Assembly: GCA_014549065.1 (NCBI GenBank)
Contig: JACDOX010000015.1
Location: forward strand, 992,001-1,056,000
From: Cardinalis cardinalis
Lineage: Eukaryota; Chordata; Aves; Passeriformes; Cardinalidae
Length of the DNA stretch: 64,000 nucleotides
Direction of reading: 5' to 3'
Part shown: positions 13,601 to 28,600 of the stretch, piece after piece
Position numbering within the stretch: position 1 is the first letter of the stretch
Layout: each line of letters begins with the position of its first letter
Program-made: the position numbers and the translations under genes
Notes under the pieces: generated by a model
The model's database searches: none
What the model was told of the DNA's origin: nothing
Seen by the model: the letters and a program-made list of their open reading frames with translations, nothing else

Positions 13601-16600
13601 AGAAAAAATCTCAATAGTTTTACATTCATCCCATTATAAACATTTCAATATTTACATAAAGAAAAAAATGCTTTAACTGCAATGCTCATGCAGGAGAAAA
13701 GATAAAAACCCCCATGACTCAACTTTACATGCACACAAAGAGCTGGAAGTAAGAACATTAGTGGTGTGACACACAGAGAACTGTAAGAAAAGCAATTACA
13801 TNATACAAAGAGGCAGCACCTTCTGCAGGACTAATACATCCCTGAAGTGATGCATTTCGTACAACAGATTGGCAGATTTAGCCAAAATTCACAATTTTTT
13901 TCATCTAAAATTCATTAAGAGTCTGAGATACTTTTCACAATCACAAATTACAAAGCTATCTTATCTTTTACTACAAAGTTGTGCATGGAGATGACAGTAG
14001 TCAAGTAAGGACAGCATCATTCACAAAGCATCCTCTCAGCTCTTTGAAAAAGATTTTCTGTGCTTAGTCACTGTCAAACATGTTGGCTTATGTATCGTCT
14101 TACTTTTTCCTCCTTCACCAAATTGATCTCCTGTACTACCCCAAAAAAATTTATGCAAAGGTAAAGTAATCAATGAAAAATACAATTGAATGCTATGAAC
14201 ACAGCTTTAGTAGGTAATCAGTTAGAGAAAAAGAATATTAATTCATATCCTGATTAAAACAGCAGTTATTTTTATTGATCTAAATTCTTCATTCTTTCTT
14301 ATTTAGTCTGCTTTAATAATTTCATTATTTCAAAATGTACTCTTAATTTTTTTTCCAAGCAAAACTTGTACCACAAAAGAAAGTAGTAGCTTATTATGAG
14401 TCATGACAGTAGCTGCAGTATTGTGTTCTGGATCAGCATCCTTCTTTAGGAACAGCAGTGCTATAATACAATGTACTGGCAGTTGGCCATTGTGTTACAC
14501 AAGACCAGCCTGNTATGTCTTTATTTGCAGTCCTCTAGAAATGAATACTGCCTCTTTAATTATTAAATGCAAGTGTTAGTTGAGTGCATCCAGGTCTCGT
14601 AAGATTACAGCCCTTAGGGTGACTGAATGGGCAAAGAGCATCAGCCTTGCTTTACACACTAACAAGCTTCAACTACTGATGGACAAAACATGTCTGGCTT
14701 GTGCTAAAGGAAAAGGTGATTTTAGTCCTTCAGAAATTAATGGAACTGCACAGTCAATACTACTTACAAACTGAAAAAAGGGAGTAAATCCCATGAAAGT
14801 AAGCATCTGATGGATCGCCTTTGGATAGATCAAACCACAAATTACAATCCAAAGTAAGAAGCAAAAAAATGTTATATAGAGATATATAAGGCAGAAATTG
14901 TAAGAAAGTCAAAGGATTTCTGATAACCTTCAAACTGTAAATCAGGTTGACAGGATTTCAAAAGATAAAAAAGCTAAATAAGATGCTACAACTCTAAAAT
15001 CATGTTCCTGTTCAACAGAAATTGGAAGTCAAGTCAATAATACAAAATGCCCTTGGCTTTTTTCACTAGAAAAAAAAATTGAATTGAGCAAGATACCGAA
15101 GATGAGATTTTCAGCCCTTAAAATTATATTAACATACTATAGGCATCTAGGGAAACTGCTCCTTACTCACAGAGCTTTAGCTTTCATTAATTATTGACGC
15201 CATACAGAGGACTCCAATATCTTTTTTCTTCTTTTTCATGGTTCTGCTACTTCTCATACAAATGGTAGAAGCTCCTTTCCCTGAGGATACAGGAGCTTGG
15301 AAGTGGAAAACTTGGGCTTCACATAATGGAATCTGTGCTTTGGCTTCATCATTCTTTCAGTTTGCCTTCATTCTTGAGTAGNTTCTTACTAACTTAGAGC
15401 TTTGCAAAGAACAAGAACAACTAATTTAATGTTAACTGGGATGTACTGTTTATAGGATAGGTCTGAAGAAGTTCAGCAGTTCAGCTCAATGACACCCAAA
15501 CCTGTAATAGCAGCCAATCAGTTATTCAAATGCTTCAAGGAAGTCAGACTCAAACTTCTATAGGACATAGATTTCCTGGCACTTCCAGTTACAGGCTTAC
15601 ATATGAGCTAGAGTTTTCAAAACCCGGTCTCATGTCAGCTATTGAACAAGTGAATTTTGCTAATATGCAAAGATTTATTTGCTACATTTGGTTTGGAATA
15701 AATATATTTGACATAAAACTGGTCTAAGACTAGGTATCAAAATTAAGATCAGATTATAGTAAATTCAGTGACAAAAGAAGTGCTATTTATAAAGGTATGA
15801 GTGAAGGATAATTTAAGAGAAATTAAAAGGAGTTAAAAGGTAATGACTGAAAAACTACGTTGATTTTACCCTGTCACCTGAACTACTCTGGCAGCATTAG
15901 TGTACACTTTGTATTTAAACACCATGGAGACTGATCTTACAGCTGGTTTAAACTGGCATAATTTCAATTAACAGAAAGGCTCTTGACTTGAAACAGCAGA
16001 ATGCTGATTTTCACTGCTCTAATGCCTCCTCCAAATCATTCCAATATGCCCTACCTGCATACTGATACACTCTGATATTTAGGCAATGGTTCCCTTCATG
16101 TGAATTTTTAGGGAATGTTTTGGTTATAATTAGTTAAAGGCTTCCTGAAATTCAGTTATTAAAAACTGTCCAGATAATAGGAGATTCTGTGGCAGGGACA
16201 GTCTTGTTAGGCAAAAGATGCCAGCACTGGAAATAATTTACATCTGTAAATGCTACAAAGCAGCTTTGACCAATAATCTCTTTCACTGAACACCTATAAT
16301 TCTCTGTAACATGCATGAGAACATGAATTTGTCTGTAGCTTTACATCTTTTGGGATGAATAAAACGGTCTTCTCTGATGAAACTCTTAAAACCCATGCAG
16401 TATTTAATGAAAAGCAGCTGAAAGGCCAGATTTCCCTGACACTGNTGAAACATAATCTATTCAACCACGGTTTATCAGCTGTGAAGATTATCAGAATAAT
16501 ACAGCACAAACATGCTCATCAGGAATAGAAAGCCAATTTACAGTGAGTAGGTGAACAGGGCTCAGGAACTTGGTCACAGTATGGAGAGGCTGCATGGGGC

Positions 16601-19600
16601 CAGACAAAGGTGTCTGGTTTAGGATGAGGAAGATGAGAAGATACAAACAGTTGGAGAGGAGACTCTGTTCTTGAGAGAGAAGATGAGGAAGTATCAGAGG
16701 CTAAAAAGCGAAACAAAGAGAATGGTAAGGGGGTGTGGAGGGGGACAGGAAAGAAAAAAGATCCAACAGGGTTTAACGGACTCATGGATGCCAAAACCAC
16801 AAAGCATTTGTTTCACTGCTCGGTAAGATCAAAATGGCTTCTACATAAAATAAACATCACTTCTGAAAGTAGCAACANAAATACCCCTTTACTTATATGC
16901 GCTCTTCTTTCATATTAAATTAGATTTAAAGAGCAAGTAAAATATTTTTGTCCTTATGTTCCAAGGCATAAATTAAAAAAACATATATTTATGGAGAAAA
17001 AAGGCCAAAATCTAAAACTCACATAATATTGTTTCTTCCTATGATAAACTAGGTGGACTGCAACCAAACTGAACAGAAACGTTTTAAAAAGATTGATTAA
17101 TTGATATCTTAAGCAAATAGTCAATCAGTCNGTAGAGATTTGCATATTTTTGTTTGTCTTTGAATATGAAATGTGTTTGTGTCCCTGTGAGATAGATTGA
17201 TTCACCAAAGCTCTTTTTTCCCCCCTCTACATTTATTTCCTCCATTGATATATACAAATATAACTGCATGCACTCATGGCAAGCCAACTGAAACAGACAA
17301 GCTTAAAGTAAATTTGACATAGTTATTGATCAGGANATTAGAATCAACAGTCTAGCCGTGTAAGAAATCCACAATACACTCTTTTGATATGTTAAAGGCT
17401 ACACAAATTTAAACTTGAATCACTTAATCATTATAGGATGGGTAAGAGCTCCATATAAAGCAAGTTTTCAATCCTTTTTTTTTTAAAGGTCGGCTTCTGT
17501 TAATTGATAAATTTAAAAATAAGAAGGATTTACACCCATTGCACTTGGAATTTTTTTATAGGATTTTACATAAACTTCAAATTTGAATTTTAGCTCTCAT
17601 TTCTTGATACTTAGATGACTGAATTCAGACTAGACAGGCAAAGGAGATCATCATCATCATCATAGATGGCAAGCAAAGTTATGAAGAGGAAAATTTCCAA
17701 ATGTTTACAAGTATTCAGACATACAAATGTGTTCACAAAGTAGCATTACACGAGGAGGGGATCAAACATTTCCGTCAGGAGAGGATTTTCAGCCAGAACT
17801 TTTTTGCATTTTAACATTTGTTTACTTATTTGCCAAATTCCTTCTGCATTTCTAAACACTGTGGATCCACAGATTTTGCNGATAAGCCCTTTCAGCCCTA
17901 CAAAGGTCTAACATCTTGACATCTATTGTTTCTATCATCTATCTGTTGTGAATAATATTTTATTGACAGTCTGCTTAAGCTTTCTCAAACACTAGGGCAA
18001 GCTTGACTGTTTTTATTCTTGTAGTACCATAATTTTTTAATNCCTGCAAAATGTTTATATAATATTCTGATAAAGAATTCCGGACAAATACTGGATGTGG
18101 AGCTTTTTTATATATGTAATTACATAGATTCAGTAGATAACAAAGTTCTAGTCCTTGCCAGAAATTGAGTATTGGTATTGCAACAAGATTTCTCTGCTAA
18201 AATTAACAATTAACAATTAAAAATCCCACCAAAAACCAAAATCACCTCCAACTTCCCTTAAAAAAAAAACCAAAAAAACATAAGGGATATCTACCCACTG
18301 ATCCTCCACAATTACCTTTTAGAAGATAAATAATCAAAAATGGATCCCATAATTTTAATTTTCCATCTTGTTCTCCTTGACAATAGAGTTAAGTTCTAAA
18401 AATACATCTGAGATTCAGAAAAAATTACAATTTGGACCTGCTAGAAAAATCAGAATGTATGCAGAGATCCTATTTGGATCAGGATATTGGCTGCAGGACT
18501 TCAATATGGAGCAAACTTCTTGAAAAGCTCACTGTTTTGAATGAGGGTTCATCTTTGCTTAAAAGCATTGAGGACTATGCAATCTTTAAAGTGCACCAAT
18601 TCACTGTGCTCTCAAGTATGGCAGGCATAAAATGGGGCACCCTGAAGGTATAAATCAAGGGCTGTATGTCCTCACTGGAAAAGAAACAAACAAACCACCA
18701 CTAACCACAAAAAACCTTTCACAACACCCATNCCCAACAAGCACTTTTTTGAAGGCATATAACTTTGTCTATAGTTATGTCTATCTATATATATGTAGGA
18801 AATCCATAAAGCATAGTTATGCTCTTAAAAATGAAACAATCAGCTAGACTAGAATACAGAATGATCACCATAGCATGATACAATGTTGTCTTACCCCTTT
18901 TAATTATACAAATACAAGAAGACAGAAGATTCCATGTTAATTACTCCATATCATATTGTTGGTCTTGAAATCAAGTGACCTGATCTTTGCAATCAAAACT
19001 GCTTGCACTGTGGCAAGCACAGAACACTACTTTACATTCAAAATTGAACATTCAATCAAATTTTAATTTTCAAAAGTTAAATAACTAAATTGGATTTTTC
19101 TCTACTGCACTATTGTGATATTACACATATAGTACACATTTCAAAGTGTCTTAATTTATGGGTCAAGTGTACTCAAATTCATAGGCTGGCATATTTTCCC
19201 ATAAGCTGTTAGTGGCAAATAATGATTGAGCAGAAATACCTCCCTGAAAGGTCCCATGAAAAGCATTCTTGTTTTAAAACCCAGAAAAAAGAAAACTAAA
19301 TATTTAGAACACAAGTAAGATATGGCAAAAGTTTTGAAATTAGCAGCATCATGATAATTCCTTCTGCAATCCCCGTAGAATGCATGGCTCATGTACTTTT
19401 TAATTGCATAATTTCTAAGGAATATTCGTTTGCATTGGGATAACTGAATATATTAATACGGGCAAATTATATATTGTCAGTATTTACTGACATGTAACAA
19501 TTCTAGCTTTTATGTAGCATACCTGTGCACCACCATTTTTTATATGTATGTAAAAATANCACAGTTTGTTTGATTTACAACAAATTTATTTTGCTTATAA

Positions 19601-22600
19601 TGTCAAAGTATGTCCACAGTAAGCCTAGCCACCCATGTAATTATATTTTAACATCTATGTGAGATTTTAATTAATTNAAAACAATGTCTTTTATTCTTTT
19701 GAGATTCAAAGTTCTCTGATTTTTTTTAAATTTATCTTTTAAACAAAAATACGCAAATATTGAATGAACGAAAAAGCACAGGACTTTGGCAAGTAGGCTA
19801 GTTCAGCATACCAATTTTTAGCNCTTGCATAAGGAAATACTACTAAACTCAGCAAGGTCCATACCATAATATTTTAATTTACAGAGAACATGGTCAGCAA
19901 GTACTTCATAAACTAAAAAGAAGAAAAAGAAATCTTATATCACACAATGTCTATTTTCACTTACATGACAATAATGAAAATATAATTTCATTTTGCAAAA
20001 TCAAAAAAATAACTAATGCAAAATCTAGCTATGGCCAGATCACTTAACCTATTTTATTGTTCATATGCATTTCTTACCTGTTTCAGGATCACTGAAATCT
20101 GGTAATGTAATGGTATTGAGCTGTCGTCTGTCAGCAATAGCTCTGTCTAACAAGCTGCTCCCACGTCCAGAATCNCTGTAATGAAGTACAGAAATTGTAA
20201 GCTATTAAAATACAAAATTATATATTGATATACAAGTTTCATGCTGCCCTACTCCCACAAAGGTTCTTGCTATAAAAGTTACTGCTATGACCAAATTTAG
20301 TAGCAAGCACCACTAACCACTCACAGAGCGTTAAGCCAGTTGCATTAAAACAGAATTAAGCGGAGCAAAATTAAATCCTTATTTACTTCAGCAGTTCTGT
20401 TTTCATAATTAATACAACCAAAAAGGGAATAGTGGCTTTTAATTTAATTCATAACTAACACCTCTACAGAAAGAACGTATTGTACCTTGAATATGTTATG
20501 GGGTACAGGTTTCATAGAAAGCTGAGAAGGCAGGTATAAGTTTGAAAATTCACACTTTCTCTGGAATGAATAGAAAGGCTAAAGCCAGGACATCCAATTT
20601 TAGGTAAAGATTTTATAAAGGGCTGGTTTAGTTTTGTGGTTTCAGTCTTTTTAAATANATGCACATATTCATATTAACTGCTTAATGTTCAACTTGACTC
20701 TAACAGCATAGCAGAAACATTTTAAACACTTCTAACATCTCAGGAGCATAAGCAGTAGCTGTGATTTTTACTGACTGCATCTGTGGGCAAATGCACTTAA
20801 CTTCTACTTTAGCAGTAAATCAGTATCTGCCCCTCAGGCTTCTTGTAGATATGCCTCCTGGAAAACTGCTCCTGGAACTACTATGAAAAATTCAGCACAA
20901 GAACTGGGACTGAAGAACTAAGTGTTTTTTCTCCTTCAGATGAGGCAAGCATTGAGACACATTGTCAGCAAAGTGTAAGGAAGCACATATGGGCATTCCT
21001 TCTTTAACATTCTATGGTTNATACAGTAATTTCATTTTTAGGATTGTTAAGTCTAGTACTATTCATTATCAATAAATATTTTCTTTAAAACCTCATTAAA
21101 AAACCAAACCACCCCACAAACTTAAAAGTAATTAAGCTTTAAAGCAGTTGAACTCTTAGCCCAACTTAGCAGAGTGCAATCTTTTCTCTGATTCTCCTGA
21201 AGAGAAAGAACTGTACAAAATTCCTTTAAATTTTTACAAGTTTAAAGTAAAGCCTGAGAAACTTTAATCTAAACTGCAAGCCTGGAATTCAGCACATCTC
21301 TCCATTTGCCTTGATTTTACAACTGCCTCCTTCTGAATTTNGATTGAATTAATGGCAAGAAATCTCCCAACAGTTCTTAATAGTTGCAAAAGTCAGTGAA
21401 ACAACGTTCCCTANTTTTAGAGCTGTTACTAAAACGGTAGAATTAAAATTTTGCATTAGCATGACATTATTGCATTATTTCCTTACAAAATGACATCATT
21501 GTAGAAATCCACAGGAAACAGAGGGGAACTTTCTGGGCCATGCACTACCAGCTATAGTTGTTACATCACTTGGTGTAAATTTTCTGTGGTAATCACTTCC
21601 TCAATCCACATGCAACCACATGCCAAATGTTGCTGACAAGTAGAGCCAGACCTACTGTCAATATCTTCTAAGCACAGAACTGGCACTGTGGTTTATTCCT
21701 TTTTCAAATGCAAACCATGAAGTGGAAAAGAATTCAACTATTTTCTAATGCATTTTAAGCAGTAGACTAATGGCAGACACTTANATCTTCCAAGACTTGC
21801 ACCACAAAATAATTTTAAAATTCATATTAACCATCTAATGAGAAAAAGGTTTGTATTTCAATTAAAGACAAAAGTTCTATATTGACTGAACAAAGGTAAT
21901 TCACAGTATTGCATTTGGCCCTTTTTAAGGTATTTCTAGGTACTTGTGATTTATTTTTATTATTAAAATATTATTGAGGACAGTAAACCCATGTTCCCAC
22001 TAAATCTGATTCACTGCAGAAGAAATATTCAATATAAACCACAGCTTATCAAAAAAGTAAATTCTTATCTTATTAGGAAAATGATACACCAAAATAGTCT
22101 TCAGTCTAAATCATAATAGAAAAGGATATTTTAAGTAAGCATAAAAGATATTTAAATCTTTGAAGAACAATGTTATAAAAAGGTTTAAAATTATTAAAAG
22201 ACCTTTTATTACTGGCTCAAAGAACTTTTTTAAAAAGGCTTCCATTATTCCCAGCAGGAGACATAATTTTCAAATGATGATTTGCAACAAAATTANGTCT
22301 GTGTTAAAACTACAAAGTTTGAAAAATTAAAGTTTTCACAACAATCCTACATCATCATTCTTCAGTACAAGAGGAGTGCAGCTGGGTGAACAGAACTTCC
22401 CAGTCACATTTCAGGTCTCAGTGATAACTGTTACCCCTGGGTAAGAGGTGGATGGATCTGGATCACTGTGATACAATATNTAGGTACTCAGTCCTTCCAT
22501 TTCCCACAGACCAGTTAAAGGAAGACTCCAACTCTGTATCCTCATTCACCGCTTGATGTAACTTTAAATGTGTGATTTGGGAAACCTGGCTCCTTCTATC

Positions 22601-25600
22601 ATGACACTTATCCACAGTTCTTGTTCATTCCACTCTGAATTTTATTTTAATGCACTACCATAACTTCAAGAAAAGACTTAGATGTCAAGATAAAAAAAAT
22701 CAGTATGAAAAAAAAATCACATGAAAAGTAATCCTCACTAATTTTTCCACTTAGATGTTCTTGAAGGAGAATGGTGCCAAGGAGAGCTATCAAGCACNGC
22801 TGTTTGAAGCTGACACAGCCAAGAGTAAGTTTTCACAGTCCCTGCTGATGTCTGAAGGAGGCATTACTTAAAGTGTGTTTAACATGGCACAGTAGCTCTT
22901 AGCACAAGAACAAGAACAACAAGGCAGTAATGACAAGTTATGATTAGAGCCCCGATATGTGTAACGGATATAACAGCAGAGATGGAAGGTGAAAAGTTGT
23001 GTTGGAGTACATGCAAAGCCAGCCTGAAATTAGGCTTGCACACAAACTGTAACTATTCTGCAAAGTGCAGTATTCTGATACTAAACTCTTAACCCTGCCT
23101 GCCCACACACACAATCAGCTAACTAAAATAAAGCACCACCCACCAGGTTAGAAGAGAGATTTTCTCCNTGGCCCCTACTCCACATTCAGTCACTTTGAAT
23201 TGAAAAGATTCAGCTCCAGCCTGTCTGGTTGCTGACATTTTTGCTTTCTGTAACCTGAGTGATGCTCCCTGCTCCACAACGCAGTGTCGAGTCTCAATAG
23301 GCTGTGATTGACTCAGGTGCCCTCCCAGGCTTTTCCTGCCACACCCTCCAAACTTTGCTGCTCTGAATGCTCACTAGCTCCCTCCCTANGCAGAGAAGCA
23401 GTTTGCCCTCTTCTGCCATTAGGTCAACTCTCAANCTTCTTTAAGAGATGCATGTGTTTACATGCCTGGATTCAAAGTACAGCAAAAACTGAATGCCCAT
23501 CATACTGCTACACAGGTATCTGATGCCACNTGGTACAAAGCTCTTCTGCTGTAGCATGTCTTCTCCAGAGGCTGTCAACCCTCTGGAGAACAACCAGAGA
23601 GCAGGAAATTCTACTTGTCTCCTTCACCAGGTATTTGATAAACATATTGAATAATACCAGCATGGATTTCTGCTAGGTAGCCTTCTCATTTGTTTCACAG
23701 TTTATCTAAAAATATATGGCAAAGGACTTTCACAAAAGCATTTTGGAAACCCTAACANGACTATAACAACTTATGTTTATATATTTATTAATGCCTTGGA
23801 AGAACCTAAATAGGTTCATAAGCAANACCTCCCTTGAAAAAAACAACCATNCTGACTATGCAAGCACCGTGTGACCACTGATGCTTCCATGGTTCTAATT
23901 AATGTCTTGTCTTCTTACATATTATTCAGTGAAAACCCTTGAACTAAATTCCTACTACAGCAATCTCTCCACTAGCCAATATAAAAGACTAAAACCCTGA
24001 TCAGGAGACAAAACAAGACCATACCAGTACACTGAGAATTAGNTAACTCATACGAGTTACCCAATCTGTGTAACCAGCCTTCATCATTGCAGAATTTAGT
24101 AGTTTTGGCATTTACCTCATAGAACCTTGGGTAGTTCCACATGACCATCAACTGGNGTCTTTGAACATCAGTCTCTAGATTTCCAGAGGGTTCATTTGTT
24201 TATATGAAATATCAAAACAAGTAAATGCAAGACTTCTGACCTAATATTGCCCTGAAAAGCTACTAAGCAAGGTAGTGAGCANCCCAGCACTGTACAGCAT
24301 CTTACCTTGGGTTAGTTAGATTGTAGCAGGATTTCCAAATCTGAAGCATGTGTTTACAGGTAAGGAGTGCTTCATCTGGGCCTCTGCATAGGGACTCCAA
24401 TTTGACTTTTGTAAACAGCAATCTAGTGAAAAAGAAAAAGAAGTTAAAAGAGATTCCAATTCAAGTNAAACATTTTTAAAGCCAGCATCACACCAAACTG
24501 GAGAAAACTAACTTCAAATACAGTAATAATTAAAGCTTAATGAAGAAAGTGCAATAAATATCTAATGCCATCAAAGTAACAGTGCTTTTTACAAGATGCC
24601 CTTTTCAACCGGACAGAAGCAACAGGTGACAGGATTTTCATTTTAATTTAAAAAAAAGTCAATGTAGCTTATTGAAATTAACAGTACCACAGGAGTCCAC
24701 AGGACGTATCAAGTTGTAGGCTCTCCACCAAGATTAACCTAGATAGATTTCCTAGTTATTTAAAGAGTATAAATACAATGTGACAATAAAGGAGCTAGTC
24801 CATTGGTAGGCACAGTTATAGGAGTCACAGCACCTAGGAACAGATAATACTAGAAAAATACTAATTTAAAGGCAATTTTTAGCAAAATCACAGATTAAAG
24901 AGCACAGAGCATATACAGGAGGAGAGCATGCATATAAAACTGTTAGCCTACTTTCTGTTTTAAAACCCAGGTGTACTTTGGCATTTTATTCCACTGCAAC
25001 CTTAATCATACTAAGTGAAAAATTTATATGATTGCTCATATGGTTTGCGTGGGAAGACTGAGAAGGGTGTAGAGGGGGGGATGTGTGAAAGCTCAGAAGT
25101 TTCTCATCCCAAATACAAACTTGGAGGCTGCTAATAGTAACTGAAAAGTGCAGAGAGTTTTCTCAAGAATAAGAAATTACATCAAGTTATAGTAGTTAAA
25201 TCTTCAGCATTGCACTGAACATTCTTGGCAGAAACTACCCAGCATGTAAATCCAAAAATGAATCACACAACCTTAGGTGTTCAATGTGTGCATAGTGGGA
25301 CTGAGGAAGAAACCAAAGGCACTTTGCTGTGTTAGTCAAGAAAATGAGCACCTGCCAGGTACAGAATGTAATACAAAGTCTCACTTGATATCTTGTAANA
25401 ATGTAGAGCAGTGTAATCACCCTGGAACGTAGAGCAGTCATACTAGCTTAGCTTTCTTCCTATCAGTAAATTGGATTTGAGTATAAAGGGAATATATGGA
25501 TAATTTAAAGTTGTATTTCATTTGGCAGAGATGTCCTCTCTAGACNCTCATTTAACAGTGACTATATCACTGAAAAAAAAAAGCATGTCCAGGTCTGTCC

Positions 25601-28600
25601 ATCATTTTACTGACAAGAGAAGGAAATATGACAAATAATATCCTCCTTCCTTCACACTCCCCTCATCTACTCTACCCTTAACACATGCACATGCAAGCCT
25701 CACCCANGGAGGAGCAAGACCTAGGCATCAAAACCTGCAACCAAAATCACAGGAATCTGTCTCATACAATCCCCTTCCTGCTTCTCTGTAAGATAGTACA
25801 TTTGACATTTTGAAGAGTCTAGAGAAGCTCAATTTCTCAAAATTTGTGATCATAAAGCATTTTACAAAAGTTATGGAACATAATCAATTCAGAAGCACTG
25901 AATTTGCAAGTCATTCTAGAGTCAATAATCATAACATATACCTTATTATGTACAGTTTACAGATAGACTGAATTTCCATTAACAGTATTCAAGTATTTAA
26001 GAATTTTAGGGATTTTGTAGCAGAGGGAAGACACAGGGTCAGCAAAATGCTAAGATCCAACAAGCAAAATTTAAAAGGAAAAATGAAGCAAAGAATAGAA
26101 ACTGAGNGGATTTGGTTATTAAGAAATTACTTAAAAGCACATGTACACCATAACAGGAATCAGTGCAACAAAAATGTTGGAACATGGGCTACTAGTGTAT
26201 GATTGAACTTCAAGACAGCAGAAGACAAATATACTTGTAAGAATGAAAGCAACACCTCAGTTTGGTGCTTTTGGATGCACATGTTGCAACATCATTCCTG
26301 TTTCTTGTGCATTATGGCAGTCAACAGGACAGGGTGTTCACACATTTTCCAAAATACAAACAACAAACAAAGTATATGATGGAAAAATATTTGCAATTCT
26401 AATAAAGAAAGGCTAGGACATTGTATCTAATAAATAAAGTACACCGGTGTAGGACTATCCACACTACAGAAAAAATAATCTTGTGAGTAGAAAAGTTTGC
26501 ATTTATAAAGCCACATAGAGCAGCTTCCCTGGATCCAATTAATATTTGGACTATAAATTTTAAAAGAACTAAGACACCTCAGAAAACTGAAACATGATNT
26601 TAATAATAAAATGAAAACCTGCCAACTATGCATACCTGACAAATGGGGGAAGGAAGGGAAGAGGAAGGAGGCAACAGAAAGGAACGCCATGTGACAAAGA
26701 GATCTCCCATATTACCTTAATTTTATCAAGTTCCCTTGAAACATGGCTGGGGGTATAAGCAGCTCAGGGATAAGTATTACCAGGAAAGTTTTAGAAATCA
26801 AGAGGTAGGTTATCTGAAAAAAGATTTTCTGGAAGGTCAACTTCAAACATCTGTGAAAACAGCTCTTCTGGAATACAGCCTGCATTACAGACACAGAGAA
26901 TTTTAAACCTTACAAGAAGNTTTGATACACTACTAAAATGATGAAGAATAGATAAAAACTATCAAGTGATAGGATGATAAAAATTAAGCTGTAGATTTTA
27001 TGAGCATCATTATCTGTTTGTGCCTGTTTGACAATCAGAAATTTCAATTACTGGCACGTGGTGGAATAGCACTCCATTAAGAATAGAAGTACTGAAGAAA
27101 AAACAATATTCAAAAAAGAAATTAAGAGTAGAACAATGTGTNTCAGAGATGTAGAATAAATTCAACAGATAAGAACAAAAATCTGTTTGGGTCAAATCCT
27201 TTGGGGAAGGGAACTAGGTAAAACAGGTTCTTTCAAAGACAGACTAATAGACCAGNTGTTCCAGCAACAGTGTTTTCTATGGATGCAGATCTTTAACATA
27301 GCTAAAAATAGAGTGAATTGTATCATTTTAGGAGACTAATTACCCAGACATNAAATGAAGAACAAATCAAACTCTTAAGTGGAAAGACTTAGTTATTCTT
27401 GGAGCTAATAGCTGATAAATTNATGAAATAGCTACTGAAGCAGCAAATGACTCCATTACTTGCAGACTGTTCTCACTAACTATTAGGATATTATAAAACA
27501 GCTGCTTATAACCTAATCCATACATTACTGGATTTTTATTTAAATAAAGAATGAAAAATTCCAAACAGGTTTATAATTAGGTCTTTGAATGTCAGTGACA
27601 AATAACTCGATAGCGAAGGTTAGCAAAGACATCCAAGATGCAGCAGAAGCCTGGTGTTTAACACAAGGATGCTCAAACATTTAAGGATCTGTGTCTCAAG
27701 TTGAATGGGTAAAACTCCATGTGTGACAAGCCAATCATTGAGAAGATGGGCAAGTAAGACATCAGAAATGTGCAGAGATCCTATCAAGAATAGCAGGGGA
27801 AAAAAGAGCAATACAAAAAGCTGCATCTTATGTACATTAGTAAAAAGCAAAGCTAAACTACACTTGAACACTAAAATTATACACTAAAATTATAGTCTTT
27901 TAAGGCTTTTTTGTATCAAAGTAGGAAAAAGAGAAAATGTGTTTACTAAATGGGGATGAATATTAAGAATATTCAGGAATGAACCCCCAACCTTCACCAT
28001 AATCTTTACCTATGTTGTCTAAGATATGAAAACTATGACAAATGAGGAACAGGAACACTTTAAGAATGACTAAAGTTAAGGCAGTCAAAAATAATCNATT
28101 TCTCAGAATTATGGAAACAATGATGCATAGGATTGTCCTTTTCAAAGTAAAACTTCAAAGAAAATATCATTTCTGGAATGAGTCTATATTGCCAATCTAT
28201 ATTGCCATCTATATTGCCAATGATTTTGTCAGGAGGGAAGGAGCATCAAACAACCTGTGTAACGATTATTCCAAACCAGAGCTGCCTATCAGCTGGGCTC
28301 ATCAAGGTAAGACAGCTGTGAAGAGTCCAGGTGCAATTCAGGGACTACTCATTGGAACAGAAGGAGAAAGACACAGTGGTATTGTACAATATCCCAGTGA
28401 GACCACACCTGGAAGGTTATATGTAATTCTCATTGCAACAGCTAAAAAACCAACACACTTGAGGAATTTCAAATCGGAGCAGCTGCACAGAAAGGCTGTA
28501 AGGGTGATCCATTTACTGGAAACNACAGAGTACAAAAAATACTTCATTTAGTCCATCTAGCAGAAAAAAAAAAGCCAAAAAGAAGTANAAATTCTTTATA

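Larger units (their letters stand above)
9787..20077 (-). other. TTC7B: TTC7B intron between exons L and M
   Basis: A 10.3-kb AT-rich intron. It contains a purine-rich strand-asymmetric tract (16600-16780), a trinucleotide repeat (17647-17663) and an A/C-rich tract (18222-18280). Short open frames in it have no recognisable protein content. I see no exon, RNA gene or clear dispersed repeat. Confidence 0.8.

Noticed and set aside
28042..28551. Plus-strand open frame of 169 codons, the longest in the window
   Set aside because: No recognisable domain or start context. It overlaps a minisatellite and an old CR1-like fragment, and contains N-derived unknown residues. Best read as chance.
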